The translations under genes were made by a program, and so were the position numbers. Below the pieces are notes generated by a model. That model ran no database searches, was not told the origin of the DNA, and was given only the letters and a program-made list of their open reading frames with translations. A stretch of DNA of 19,381 bases from Chloroflexota bacterium. GTDB taxonomy: Bacteria; Chloroflexota; Anaerolineae; CG2-30-64-16. The stretch spans positions 1 to 19,381 of the forward strand of contig JAKPQT010000234.1 in the NCBI GenBank assembly GCA_029555885.1. Direction: 5' to 3'. This document shows, piece by piece, positions 10,204-18,099 of this stretch (position 1 is the first letter of the stretch; the number at the start of each line of letters is the position of its first letter).

Positions 10204-10245
10204 TGTACATAATGTATAAGGTTTGTAAATTGTTTGTAAGATAAC
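10204..10245. promoter_or_regulatory. Phased TGTA direct repeats upstream of FAS1 gene
   Basis: TGTA words begin at 10204, 10213, 10224 and 10235. The last three head 11-bp units (TGTATAAGGTT, TGTAAATTGTT, TGTAAGATAAC). Direct repeats with an 11-bp step are typical of sites bound by OmpR/PhoB-type regulators. The block is AT-rich against a GC-rich background and lies about 55 bp before the FAS1 start, so it may include the promoter. I could not pick one -35/-10 pair. Confidence 0.45.
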
Positions 10246-10299
10246 GTGCCGACCAGCAAGCACACATTCAGACAAACCTAGCAAGAGGAGACACTGAAC

Positions 10300-10845
10300 A
10301 TGCGTTCCGTATATGGCTTTTCGATCATGTTGATCCTGGCGGTCCTGGTGACCGGCTGTATGCCTCCGCCGATGGCGCCGGCTGCGCCAACCGTTGCGCC
10401 TGAACCTACAGCGGTTCCCGAAGCTGCGCCGATGGCTATGGACATCGTGGACACGGCGATTGCGGACGGGCGGTTCACGACCCTGGTAGCGGCGGTGCAG
10501 GCAGCCGGGTTGGTGGAGACGCTGAAGGGCGAGGGGCCGTTCACGGTCTTTGCGCCGACCGACGAGGCCTTCGGCAAGCTGCCGGCGGGGACGGTCGAGG
10601 GTCTGCTGGCGGAGCCGGCCAAGCTGAAGGACATCCTGCTGTACCACGTGGTGGCAGGCAAGGTCATGGCGGCTGATGTGGTCAACCTGACCAGTGCGGA
10701 CACGGCGCTGGGCCAGCCGGTCACCATCACGGTGACGGACGGCCAGGTCAAGATCAACGATGCGACGGTAATCATCACCGACATCGAGACGAGCAACGGC
10801 GTGATTCATGTCATCGACTCCGTGCTCCTGCCGCCGAGCAACTAA
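10300..10845 (+). CDS. FAS1 (fasciclin) domain lipoprotein
   Basis: The 181-residue secreted protein begins with a short signal peptide ([19 protein letters not shown]) and a lipobox VTGC, so Cys20 should be lipidated and anchor it to the outer face of the membrane. A Pro/Ala linker (about 21-46) leads to one FAS1 domain (about 48-178). Typical motifs are [21 protein letters not shown] and [15 protein letters not shown]1 domains mediate adhesion or ligand binding; bacterial versions are mostly uncharacterised, so a precise job cannot be given. GAGGAG at 10285-10290 lies nine bases before ATG 10300. The gene stands alone, divergent from uvrB, with a hairpin after it. Confidence 0.93.
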   Translation: MRSVYGFSIMLILAVLVTGCMPPPMAPAAPTVAPEPTAVPEAAPMAMDIVDTAIADGRFTTLVAAVQAAGLVETLKGEGPFTVFAPTDEAFGKLPAGTVEGLLAEPAKLKDILLYHVVAGKVMAADVVNLTSADTALGQPVTITVTDGQVKINDATVIITDIETSNGVIHVIDSVLLPPSN

Positions 10846-10868
10846 ATCTCTGAGGCTTCACCTGAACG

Positions 10869-10897
10869 CCCCCTCGACTGTCAACCGGTCGAGGGGG
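10869..10897 (+). terminator. Hairpin terminator after FAS1 gene
   Basis: CCCCCTCGAC (10869-10878) pairs perfectly with GTCGAGGGGG (10888-10897) around a 9-nt loop, 23 nt after the FAS1 stop codon. Only a short TTGT follows, so termination may be partial or Rho-assisted. Confidence 0.6.
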
Positions 10898-10943
10898 TTG
10901 TCGCGTGTGCAGGCCGCGGCATGATGTTTGCGTGTTGCATCAC

Positions 10944-10965
10944 GACGCGAATGGATCGTCGCGTC
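10944..10965. promoter_or_regulatory. Inverted repeat just upstream of rho promoter
   Basis: GACGCGA (10944-10950) and TCGCGTC (10959-10965) form a perfect 7-bp inverted repeat with an 8-bp spacer, ending two bases before the -35 box. Position and symmetry suit a regulator site, but no regulator family is recognisable. Confidence 0.4.
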
Positions 10966-10967
10966 AC

Positions 10968-10996
10968 TTGACGCCTTTGTACCTGTGTGCTATACT
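10968..10996 (+). promoter_or_regulatory. Strong sigma70-type promoter reading towards rho
   Basis: The -35 TTGACG (10968-10973) and -10 TATACT (10991-10996) are 17 bp apart. A start near 11003 would give rho an unusually long leader. Confidence 0.75.
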
Positions 10997-11002
10997 TCAA
11001 TT

Positions 11003-11416
11003 TGAACATACTTGTGCATCACCGTATCCTCTTACTTTCTCTGCGATTATGAGTGTGCCGTCGTGTACACTTCTCAGTAGGGCAGATATGCAAAGATAGT
11101 GGATTTGAGCACATTGCGCGTTCGCCTCGTCGTCTTGCGCTCATCCCGCAACCTGACTATCTACGGCAGAGCCAATCAGCATTCCAGCTCGCGCCGCATA
11201 CTTTTTCCAGGAATCTGCGTTACAGCTTTCACGTTGTCACACACTGTTAAATTGCAGCAGGCAGCCTCCGTGGGACCCCTCCTGCGTGCTTGTTTGTTTG
11301 CTGATACCAGGCAGCTATCCAATGATGGCTCATGCCGCGCGGTGCCCGTTCGCGGTCAGGCGGATTGGTAGACGTGCCTGATTTCCGCTTCTGCTGATGG
11401 CCGATGGGAGTAAAGC
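11003..11416 (+). promoter_or_regulatory. Long 5' leader of rho, C-rich over G
   Basis: About 410 nt separate the predicted transcription start from rho, and no convincing gene lies in them. Short open frames here (for example 11099-11371, starting GTG) have no Shine-Dalgarno or recognisable protein. My hand count for 11101-11280 is 59 C to 40 G, with pyrimidine-rich stretches such as around 11011-11040 and 11205-11215. That is the composition expected of Rho-loading (rut-like) RNA. In Escherichia coli rho is autogenously attenuated in its leader; a similar arrangement here is inference. A weak stem TCAGGC/GCCTGA (11356-11361, 11376-11381) lies near the ribosome binding site. Confidence 0.5.
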
Positions 11417-12673
11417 ATGAATATCGCTGAACTTGAGACGAAAACGCTGACCGATCTGCAAGAGATCGCCCGTACGATGGGTGTGACTGGCTATACCCGG
11501 CTCAAAAAGAATGACCTGATCATGCGCCTGCTGCGCGCCGATACCGAGGCCCAGGGCTTGATCTTCGGCGGCGGCACGCTGGAGGTCATCCAGGATGGGA
11601 TCGGCTTCTTGCGCGCCAACAAGCAGATGGTACCGGGGCCTGAAGATGTGTATATCTCGCAGAGCCAGATTCGCCGGTTCGGTCTGCGCACGGGCGACTT
11701 TGTGGTGGGCCAGGTGCGCCCGCCCAAAGAGTCAGAGAAGTACTATGGGCTGCTCAAGGTCGAGGCCGTCAACGGGGTTGACCCGGAGGTTGCCAAGCGC
11801 AGGCCAAAGTTCGAGGACCTGACGCCGATCTTCCCCAATCAACAGCTCAACCTGGAAACGCATCCATCCATCCTGACGACGCGCCTGATCGACATGGTTG
11901 CGCCCATCGGCCGCGGCCAGCGCGGTCTCATCGTCTCACCTCCCAAGGCCGGCAAGACTACGGTGCTCAAGCAGATTGCCAACGGCATATCGGAGAACTT
12001 CCAGGATGTCGTCCTGATGGTCCTGCTCATCGGTGAGCGGCCGGAAGAAGTCACGGACATGGACCGGGCGGTGGAGGCCGAAGTGCTCGCCTCGACTTTC
12101 GATGAGCCGGTGCAGTCGCATGTGCGCGTTGCGGAGATGGGGCTGGAACGGGCCAAGCGTCTCGTAGAAGCGGGCCGCGATGTGGCGATCCTGCTCGACT
12201 CCATCACCCGGCTGACCCGCGCGTACAACCTGACCGTGCCTGCGTCGGGCCGCACGCTGTCGGGCGGTATCGACCCGGCCGCGCTGTATCCGCCCAAGCA
12301 CTTCTTCGGCGCCGCCCGCAAGATCGAGGAAGGCGGCAGCCTGACCATCATTGCGACCTGCCTTGTGGACACCGGCAGCCGCATGGACGATGTCATCTAC
12401 GAGGAGTTCAAGGGCACCGGCAACATGGAGCTCCACCTGGACCGCCGCCTTGCGGAGCGCCGCATCTTCCCCGCGTTCGACATCGTGCGTTCCGGCACCC
12501 GCCGCGAGGAACTGCTGCTTGGCTCGGAGACGCTTGGCAAGGTCTGGACGTTGCGCCGGATGATCGACATGTTGCGGCAGACGGGCGAGGATCCGCTCGA
12601 ACCGGTGTTGGAGCGGCTGCGCCGGACGCGCAACAACAAGGTGTTTCTCGACACGCTGTCACAGAGCATGTAG
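11417..12673 (+). CDS. rho: Transcription termination factor Rho
   Basis: Rho is the hexameric RNA-dependent ATPase that pulls RNA from paused polymerase. The 418-residue protein has the SAP-like N-terminal helices (LTDLQEIARTMGVTGYTRLKK), the OB-fold RNA-binding domain (GTLEVIQDGIGFLR, around 52-66), and the RecA-like motor. Walker A is PPKAGKTT at residues 175-182. LLIGERPEEVTDM, ILLDSITRLTRAYN and the Q/R-loop region SGGIDPAALYPPK are present. It has the standard compact length without the long acidic or basic N-terminal insertion seen in Actinobacteria. GGGAG at 11406-11410 lies six bases before ATG 11417. It is a single-gene unit with its own promoter and a long leader, followed by a large nested hairpin. 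Confidence 0.97.
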   Translation: MNIAELETKTLTDLQEIARTMGVTGYTRLKKNDLIMRLLRADTEAQGLIFGGGTLEVIQDGIGFLRANKQMVPGPEDVYISQSQIRRFGLRTGDFVVGQVRPPKESEKYYGLLKVEAVNGVDPEVAKRRPKFEDLTPIFPNQQLNLETHPSILTTRLIDMVAPIGRGQRGLIVSPPKAGKTTVLKQIANGISENFQDVVLMVLLIGERPEEVTDMDRAVEAEVLASTFDEPVQSHVRVAEMGLERAKRLVEAGRDVAILLDSITRLTRAYNLTVPASGRTLSGGIDPAALYPPKHFFGAARKIEEGGSLTIIATCLVDTGSRMDDVIYEEFKGTGNMELHLDRRLAERRIFPAFDIVRSGTRREELLLGSETLGKVWTLRRMIDMLRQTGEDPLEPVLERLRRTRNNKVFLDTLSQSM

Positions 12674-12732
12674 TTTCTACTCAAGTGACTTCCAGGACCT
12701 TCGTGGTTGTGCCAGCGTAATTGTTCACCATT

Positions 12733-12783
12733 ACAAACCCGGTTTCACGGCGAAGCGCAGCTTCGCACACAAACCGGGTTTGT
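12733..12783. repeat. Nested palindrome downstream of rho
   Basis: An outer perfect 13-bp stem, ACAAACCCGGTTT (12733-12745) with AAACCGGGTTTGT (12771-12783), encloses a second perfect stem GCGAAGC-GCA-GCTTCGC (12750-12766). No T-run follows, so it is not a classical terminator, although it may slow polymerase or protect the rho mRNA 3' end. Its tight 3-nt inner loop resembles the palindromes after larC and inside the PBP gene, so I place it with that dispersed-repeat set. Confidence 0.8.
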
Positions 12784-12837
12784 GGCTGTGCTGACCTTGG
12801 GTTACGACGTAACGCTGAACAGTCACGTGCCGGCCGC

Positions 12838-12852
12838 AGGTTTGCCAAACCT
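12838..12852. promoter_or_regulatory. Inverted repeat over the -35 box of the M23 gene
   Basis: AGGTTT-GCC-AAACCT is a perfect 6+3+6 palindrome covering the predicted -35 box, a position suited to a repressor. A second small repeat GTTAC-GAC-GTAAC lies at 12801-12813. The cognate protein is unknown. Confidence 0.4.
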
Positions 12853-12869
12853 CGCAGGTCTGCTATACT
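12842..12869 (+). promoter_or_regulatory. Sigma70-type promoter of the LysM-M23 gene
   Basis: The -35 TTGCCA (12842-12847) and -10 TATACT (12864-12869) are 16 bp apart, giving a leader of about 35 nt before ATG 12910. Confidence 0.65.
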
Positions 12870-12885
12870 GAAGTCCTGAGTTATT

Positions 12886-12898
12886 TCACATCATGTGA
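12886..12898. promoter_or_regulatory. Palindrome overlapping the M23 ribosome binding site
   Basis: TCACAT-C-ATGTGA (6+1+6) sits in the 5' leader and ends inside the TGAGG Shine-Dalgarno. It could be an operator just past the transcription start, or chance; only the symmetry is seen. Confidence 0.3.
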
Positions 12899-12909
12899 GG
12901 TCGCGCCGC

Positions 12910-14025
12910 ATGCGCGCTGACTTAGCAAGCGACAACCGACCCGCAGTACCCCCCAACGAATGGGGGCCGGGGTATCAACTCTGGCAGTCTGTCCTCAACC
13001 TTCTCGCGCAACGCGGCCCCGAAGGTACGACTTCCCTGGTACGCGTCGGGTCACACCTGATTATCCTCCTGGTCGCCGTGTTGGTGCTCGTCTTCAGCAA
13101 GGTGGATTTGCCCGCGTGGGACATCGCGGAGGAGTCCGCCGAGCCGGCTGAGGCCGAGATCATCGATGGCGCACTGATCCCCGAGTACGTGGCGGATGCC
13201 GCAACGACGGAGGAGAACCCCGCGGAAAGCGTGGCGCTGGTGCGCGCCGCCGTGCCCATCACCCTCATCCCGGAGCGTTCGCGCCTGGATGTGGTAACGC
13301 ATACCGTCACCGCAGGCGACACGCTGTACGGCATTGCTCAGCGGTATAAGCTGAGCGCGGAGACGATCATGTTCTCCAACGGGCTGGAGAAGAACCCCGA
13401 TCTCCTGCGCCTGGGCCAGCAGTTGGTCATCCTGCCGCTCAACGGCATCTATCACACCGTGGGTCCGAAGGATACTATCCAGAGCATTGCTAAGGCGTAC
13501 AAGGTCACGCCGGAGGCGATCATCCAGTATCCGCTGAACCACCTGGATGCGCAGAACCCGACCATCGTGGCAGGGCAGAAACTGGTCGTGCCGGGGGGCG
13601 TGAAGGAACTGCCGAAGCCCGCCGTGACGGTTTACCAGACCCCCTCAGGCACGTCGCAGCGCGGCACCGGCGTCCTGATCTGGCCTACTTCCGGCAAGAT
13701 TACGCAGGGCTACAAGCCGCTGCATCGTGCGCTGGACATTGCCCGTTCCATCGGCACGCCCATCAAGGCGGCCGACTCGGGCGTCGTGGTCGTCGCCGGG
13801 TGGAGCAACAGCGGCTACGGCTATCACATCGTCATCGACCACGGCAACGGGTTACAGACGCTCTACGCGCATTTGAGCCGCATCTTCGTGAAGCGCGGCA
13901 CCGTGGTTGCCAAGGGCGGCGTCATCGGTAACATGGGCAACACGGGCCGGTCGACCGGCCCCCATCTGCACTTCGAAGTGCGCAGGGGCGGTGTGCTGGT
14001 CAATCCGGTCGGGTATCTGCCGTAG
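12910..14025 (+). CDS. Membrane-anchored LysM-M23 peptidoglycan endopeptidase
   Basis: The 371-residue protein probably cuts peptide cross-links in the cell wall. A cytoplasmic N-terminus is followed by one membrane segment (about 46-62), an acidic Ala/Glu spacer, two LysM peptidoglycan-binding repeats (about 128-177 starting THTVTAGDTLYGIAQRYKLS, and about 180-230 starting YHTVGPKDTIQSIAKAY), and an M23 domain. Zinc ligands and catalytic residues are intact: His272 and Asp276 (HRALD), His321 (LYAHL), His352 and His354 (GPHLHFEV). The usual HxGxD motif has Ala in place of Gly. I chose ATG 12910, with TGAGG nine bases upstream; GTG 12895 is in frame but lacks a Shine-Dalgarno. It converges on the class A PBP gene, so a wall-cutting and a wall-making enzyme share a terminator. 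Confidence 0.92.
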   Translation: MRADLASDNRPAVPPNEWGPGYQLWQSVLNLLAQRGPEGTTSLVRVGSHLIILLVAVLVLVFSKVDLPAWDIAEESAEPAEAEIIDGALIPEYVADAATTEENPAESVALVRAAVPITLIPERSRLDVVTHTVTAGDTLYGIAQRYKLSAETIMFSNGLEKNPDLLRLGQQLVILPLNGIYHTVGPKDTIQSIAKAYKVTPEAIIQYPLNHLDAQNPTIVAGQKLVVPGGVKELPKPAVTVYQTPSGTSQRGTGVLIWPTSGKITQGYKPLHRALDIARSIGTPIKAADSGVVVVAGWSNSGYGYHIVIDHGNGLQTLYAHLSRIFVKRGTVVAKGGVIGNMGNTGRSTGPHLHFEVRRGGVLVNPVGYLP

Positions 14026-14047
14026 GCCCGACGAATCACGCACCAAA

Positions 14048-14088
14048 ATAAAAGGGCGGGCAACTATATCCGTTGCCCGCCCTTTTAT
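14048..14088. terminator. Bidirectional intrinsic terminator between convergent M23 and PBP genes
   Basis: ATAAAAGGGCGGGCAAC (14048-14064) and GTTGCCCGCCCTTTTAT (14072-14088) form a perfect 17-bp stem with a 7-nt loop. A T-run ends the stem on both strands, so it can terminate both transcripts. This is the clearest intrinsic terminator in the window. Confidence 0.93.
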
Positions 14089-14098
14089 CCATCTCACA

Positions 14099-17000
14099 TC
14101 ACCCCGTCACGTTCACCCGCACGTCATCCAGCACGAAGTTATTCGTGACATCGAACACCCGCAGGCGCAGCGTGTACATCCCCGGCGGCAGGCCGGTGGT
14201 ATCCCACGTGACTAGCGGCTCAAACAATACAGGCTGGGTCGACGCTTCCGCTACCGGCTGCCAGTCACCTGGCGCAGGTTCAGCCCCCGGCGCATACTCG
14301 ACATAGTAGGTGAGGAAGCCGGGCCCCTCGGCAACACCTACGATATCAACCGTGCCGCTGACCGCCGCGCCCTCCTCCGGTGCCAGAATCGCCGCGCGGA
14401 TGGTTACGGCGGCCGGCGGCGTCGGACTCGGCGACGGCTCGATGACCGGCGTCAGGCTCAGGTCCGGTGTGGCCGTCGGCGTCGGCTCGACCACCACCGT
14501 CGGCTCCGGCGTCTCAGTGGGCGTCGGCGTCTCGGTCGGCACGGGCGTCTCCGTTTCAGTTGGGGGGGGCGTTGCGGTCGGGCTGGCAACCTGGATATAG
14601 ACGACGTTCGAGACGGCCACCGGATAATCCAACGAGTTGGCGTCATAGTAGGCGGCCAGCCGCAGCGAGAAGTCAGTGGTGTCGTGCTGTGCGACCGTCG
14701 CATCGACATCCCAGTCGCCCAACGCGCCATCTAGCTCGCGGCCCGCCGGGTTAGCCGGGTCCGCCGGGTTCGGGCCGGAGAGCACGCCCCAGCCGATGGG
14801 ATCCGGCCCGACGCCATACTCCAGGCGCCAGATCAACGGCTCCGGCACGCGGACGCGGCCCACCACTGGCGTCAGGCCGGTCACGGTCGCGCCGTCCTCC
14901 GGGCTGTAGAGCGCCAGTTCAGGCTCGAAGGCTAGCGGCGGGCGCTGCTGGCCCAGGATGGGATAACCGTGCGCCTCGGCCCACGCGCGATATCGCTCCG
15001 GGAACACCATGACATCACGCATTTCGACGCGATCCTGGGGCGTGAAATCCGTGGCGAGCTGGCCGGTGACACGATCCACAGCCACGCGCTGCCACAGGTC
15101 ATAGCCCGCGGGGAGCGGGCCCTGGTTGGCCGCAAAGATTTCCTCGCGGCGGCTGGGGCAGGCTTCGCTCGGCTGAGTGCCGCTCTCCGCACACACCTGC
15201 GCACGGAGCATCCCCGCGGGCTCGGTGAACTGGCTGGCGGGTCGACCCTGCAACCCCTGCACCATCACCGCCTGCCAGATGGGCGCCGCGCCGAGCGAAC
15301 CGGCGAGACGCTGCATCGCCGTATAGTCGGCATTGCCTACCCACACGCCCACCGCCAGGTCTGGCGTGTAGCCCATCGTCCACGCGTCGCGATAGTCGTT
15401 GGTCGTGCCGGTCTTGACCGCCGCGGGCCGGTCGGGCAGGGTCATCTCGCGCACCCCGCCGAACATCATGCTGCGCGCGGCCGGGTCGGCCAGGATGGAT
15501 GTAATCAGGTAGACGTGCTGCGGATTGAAGGCCTGCTCCGGCGCCGCGGGCGTAACGGCCACACCCAACGCAGGGTCAGCCGACGCGCCCAGGCATCCGC
15601 TCACGTCCTCGGCCGCCGCGCCGCGCCAGATGAGGCGGCCCTCACTGTCCAGCACGCAGGCAACCGGGCTCGTGCTGGTGCGCACGCCGTTGTTTGCCAG
15701 GGTCGCGTATGCGCCGGTCAGCTCCAGCAACGTCACATCGCCGCCGCCGAGCGCCAGCGACAGCCCGTAGTCGGGGCGGGTCAGGGTCGTGATGCCCGCG
15801 CGGCTCGCCACATCCTTGAGCCGGTCGATGCCCGCGTGCTGGAGGGCCTTGACTGCCGGAATGTTAAACGAGTTGCCCAGCGCGGTCCGCACGTTGACCA
15901 GGCCGTGGTCTTTCTCGTCGTAGTTGGCGGGCACGTAAGCCGGGTTGGTGCCGTCGGGGAACTCCGTCTTGATGTCCATGATGGCCGTTGCCGGCGTCCA
16001 GTAGCCGGGCGGCTCGATGGCGCTGACTTCCGCAGGATTGGCGACCTGCCCCTCCACGGTGGGCTGCGCGACGCTGGCAAGGCGTGCGGCCTGCGCAGTC
16101 GCGACGACCTCCGGTGCAGTGTTGACCTCCGCGGGCATCTCGAACGTTGCCAAATAGACGAAGGGCTTGATGGCCGAGCCAGGCTGCCGCGGGCTGATGG
16201 CCATGTTGACCTGGCCGCTGATGGCCGCGTTGCCGAAGTCTGCGCTGCCGACCAGGGCGAGAATCTCACCTGTCGCGGGCCGGATGGCGACGACTGCGCC
16301 GTTGGTTGCGTTCTGTCCGGATAGGCGCGCGACCTGCTGGCGCACCTGTTCCTCAGCCGCAGCCTGTAGCTGCGGGTCGAGGGTGGTGTAAATGCGCAGC
16401 CCGCCCTTGTTCGCCAACTCCGGGCCGAGCACTTCTTCGACCTGGCTGCGCGTGTACAGGACGAAGTGCGGATGCCGCGAGTCATACACCTGGCGCAGCG
16501 GCTGGAGATTCAGCGGTTCGGCCCAAGCCGCGTCGGCCTGCTCCGTGCTGATGTACTCGCGCTCGACCATGAGGCGCAGGACGACGCCCTGGCGCCGCTT
16601 GACCGCACCCGGTTGGCCGTCTGGCTCCCACATCTTGGTGTAGGGGTCATAGTAGGCGGGCGCCTGGGGCAGGCCGGCCAGCATCGCGGATTCGGCCAGC
16701 GTCAGCTCCGACGCGTGCTTGCCGAAGTATGTTTCTGCCGCCGCCTCGATGCCGTAGGCCAGGTTGCCGTAGTTGACCTCGTTCAGGTAGATTTGGAGAA
16801 TCTCGTCGCGTGGATAGCGCCGCGTGATTTCAGTGGCAAGAATCGCCTCCTTGACCTTGCGCGAGATGGTTTTCTCGGCTGACAGGAACGTCAGCTTGAC
16901 GAGCTGCTGCGTGATGGGGCTGCCGCCCGGCCCGCTCAGGTCCCGGTTGCGCAGCGCATAGAATACTGCACGGCCCAACCCCACCGGGTCTACGCCCGGA

Positions 17001-17896
17001 TGCGAGTAGAAGTTGGGGTCCTCGGTCGCGACGGTCGCATCCTTGAGATACTGCGATATCTGGTCGATGGGCACGACGGTGCGGCGGCCGTAGTTCGGGT
17101 CTGCGACCTCGTTCAGGACATTGCCCTCGCGGTCGTAGATAAGCGTGGAGGCGAACTGGCTGGCGCGCGCTTGCAGCTCATCCGGCGGCGGCAGGTCGCG
17201 CGCAATGCTGGCATAGCCCATCAGGGCCACGCCCAGGAACAGCACGACGACCGCAGCCAGCAGGAGCAGCACGAACAGGAAGCGGCTGCAGCCACCCCGG
17301 CGGGCCGGCGGAGGCGGCGTCGCGCGACGCGTGCTTGTCGCAGGCGGCGCGACGGGCGGCTGGGTTCTGGCCGCGGACCGCGTCACCGGTTGAGCAGATG
17401 ACACCGCCGCCGGGAGTGGCTCAGGCGCGCGCGCGGGCACGGCGGTCCGTGATGTCGCCGGCAGTGCGGTGGGCGGTTCGGTTGCGGCGCGCGGCGTCTC
17501 GCGTGGGCGGAACGGCGCATGGGCGTCCGGCGCGGGCTCAGGTCGGACCGCCGGCGTGCCCCAGCCCGGCAGCCGCGTGTGCTCAGACGGCGTCGTTGGC
17601 GGCGTAGTTGCTGTCCGGAAATCGCTGGGGCCGGTCTCAGCAACCGGAGGTTGCCGAGACCGGCCAGAGCTATTCTCGGGCCGACTTCTCGGCATCCACC
17701 AGGCGGCCGGGTTGGGCGGCGGCTCCGGTTGCGCGTAGAGCCGCCGCGGCTGGATGCGCGGTAAGGCCGGCCGCGAACCGCTCTCCGGTTGCGGCGGTGC
17801 GGGCGCCCACCAACTGGCAACGCGGGGCGCACGGTCGCGGCTGGCGCGCGCTGCGGTAGGCTCCGCTGTGTTCCGATCGGACGGGTTCTCAGTCAT
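14099..17896 (-). CDS. Class A penicillin-binding protein (GT51 glycosyltransferase + transpeptidase), very long
   Basis: This bifunctional enzyme polymerises lipid II and cross-links the stem peptides. Residues 1-202 are a Pro/Ala/Arg-rich cytoplasmic tail of low complexity, followed by one membrane segment (about 206-227). The GT51 domain shows TEDPNFYSHPGVDPVGLGRA with catalytic Glu292, GGSPITQQLVK (Pro where Thr is usual), and RRYPRDEILQIYLNEVNYG. The transpeptidase has Ser574-x-x-Lys577 (PGSAIKPF), Ser676-Phe-Asn678 and Lys828-Thr-Gly. After it come two related Ig-like domains (about 990-1090 and 1165-1264, both xPE-(D/E)-GAxVxG...EYxxG) joined by a Thr/Pro/Glu linker. The length of 1265 residues is well above the usual 700-900. 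ATG 17896 is the start, with GGAAGG about 12 bases upstream. It is divergent from the glycosidase gene. Confidence 0.95.
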   Translation of the reverse strand: MTENPSDRNTAEPTAARASRDRAPRVASWWAPAPPQPESGSRPALPRIQPRRLYAQPEPPPNPAAWWMPRSRPENSSGRSRQPPVAETGPSDFRTATTPPTTPSEHTRLPGWGTPAVRPEPAPDAHAPFRPRETPRAATEPPTALPATSRTAVPARAPEPLPAAVSSAQPVTRSAARTQPPVAPPATSTRRATPPPPARRGGCSRFLFVLLLLAAVVVLFLGVALMGYASIARDLPPPDELQARASQFASTLIYDREGNVLNEVADPNYGRRTVVPIDQISQYLKDATVATEDPNFYSHPGVDPVGLGRAVFYALRNRDLSGPGGSPITQQLVKLTFLSAEKTISRKVKEAILATEITRRYPRDEILQIYLNEVNYGNLAYGIEAAAETYFGKHASELTLAESAMLAGLPQAPAYYDPYTKMWEPDGQPGAVKRRQGVVLRLMVEREYISTEQADAAWAEPLNLQPLRQVYDSRHPHFVLYTRSQVEEVLGPELANKGGLRIYTTLDPQLQAAAEEQVRQQVARLSGQNATNGAVVAIRPATGEILALVGSADFGNAAISGQVNMAISPRQPGSAIKPFVYLATFEMPAEVNTAPEVVATAQAARLASVAQPTVEGQVANPAEVSAIEPPGYWTPATAIMDIKTEFPDGTNPAYVPANYDEKDHGLVNVRTALGNSFNIPAVKALQHAGIDRLKDVASRAGITTLTRPDYGLSLALGGGDVTLLELTGAYATLANNGVRTSTSPVACVLDSEGRLIWRGAAAEDVSGCLGASADPALGVAVTPAAPEQAFNPQHVYLITSILADPAARSMMFGGVREMTLPDRPAAVKTGTTNDYRDAWTMGYTPDLAVGVWVGNADYTAMQRLAGSLGAAPIWQAVMVQGLQGRPASQFTEPAGMLRAQVCAESGTQPSEACPSRREEIFAANQGPLPAGYDLWQRVAVDRVTGQLATDFTPQDRVEMRDVMVFPERYRAWAEAHGYPILGQQRPPLAFEPELALYSPEDGATVTGLTPVVGRVRVPEPLIWRLEYGVGPDPIGWGVLSGPNPADPANPAGRELDGALGDWDVDATVAQHDTTDFSLRLAAYYDANSLDYPVAVSNVVYIQVASPTATPPPTETETPVPTETPTPTETPEPTVVVEPTPTATPDLSLTPVIEPSPSPTPPAAVTIRAAILAPEEGAAVSGTVDIVGVAEGPGFLTYYVEYAPGAEPAPGDWQPVAEASTQPVLFEPLVTWDTTGLPPGMYTLRLRVFDVTNNFVLDDVRVNVTG
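17629..17665. repeat. Palindrome inside the PBP coding region
   Basis: GGCCGGTCTCAGCAACC (17629-17645) and GGTTGCCGAGACCGGCC (17649-17665) pair over 17 positions with one mismatch (a G-U wobble in the PBP mRNA) around the loop GGA. On the coding strand it reads GRSRQPPVAETGP within the disordered cytoplasmic tail. It has the same design as the intergenic palindromes (long stem, 3-nt loop), which suggests a mobile palindrome captured in frame. Confidence 0.8.
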
Positions 17897-18016
17897 ATAG
17901 CAGATTTACCTTCCCGATAAAGGCACATGATGAATTCTCGCGCAGGCCATAAGCGCCTGCCGTAATATGACGTCCAGGCCCGCAGTTTGGTTGCACTGAC
18001 CGGCCAGCAGGGAGAT

Positions 18017-18045
18017 TTGACATCGCCTGTGTGCCCTTGTAACGT
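18017..18045 (+). promoter_or_regulatory. Candidate sigma70 promoter of the glycosidase gene
   Basis: A perfect -35 TTGACA (18017-18022) lies 17 bp before TAACGT (18040-18045), which keeps the most conserved -10 positions (first T, A, last T). Start would be near 18052. The 203-bp divergent gap also holds GCAGGC/GCCTGC (17942-17947, 17955-17960). I could not identify the PBP promoter. Confidence 0.5.
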
Positions 18046-18056
18046 TGGTTTCAACG
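18043..18056. promoter_or_regulatory. Inverted repeat at the glycosidase transcription start
   Basis: CGTTG-GTTT-CAACG (5+4+5) overlaps the end of the -10 box and the predicted start site, the usual place for a sugar-responsive LacI-type operator. No regulator gene is in the window, so this stays a guess from position and symmetry. Confidence 0.35.
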
Positions 18057-18099
18057 CACCATTGTCCAACCATCCTGTACGCACGAACGGAGACTTCCC

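Noticed and set aside
11099..11371. Possible 90-residue leader protein before rho, GTG start
   Set aside because: No Shine-Dalgarno, no conserved features and a composition unlike the flanking genes; treated as untranslated leader.
14969..16324. Long + strand open frame opposite the PBP gene
   Set aside because: It is antisense to the transpeptidase domain, whose catalytic motifs are intact on the - strand.
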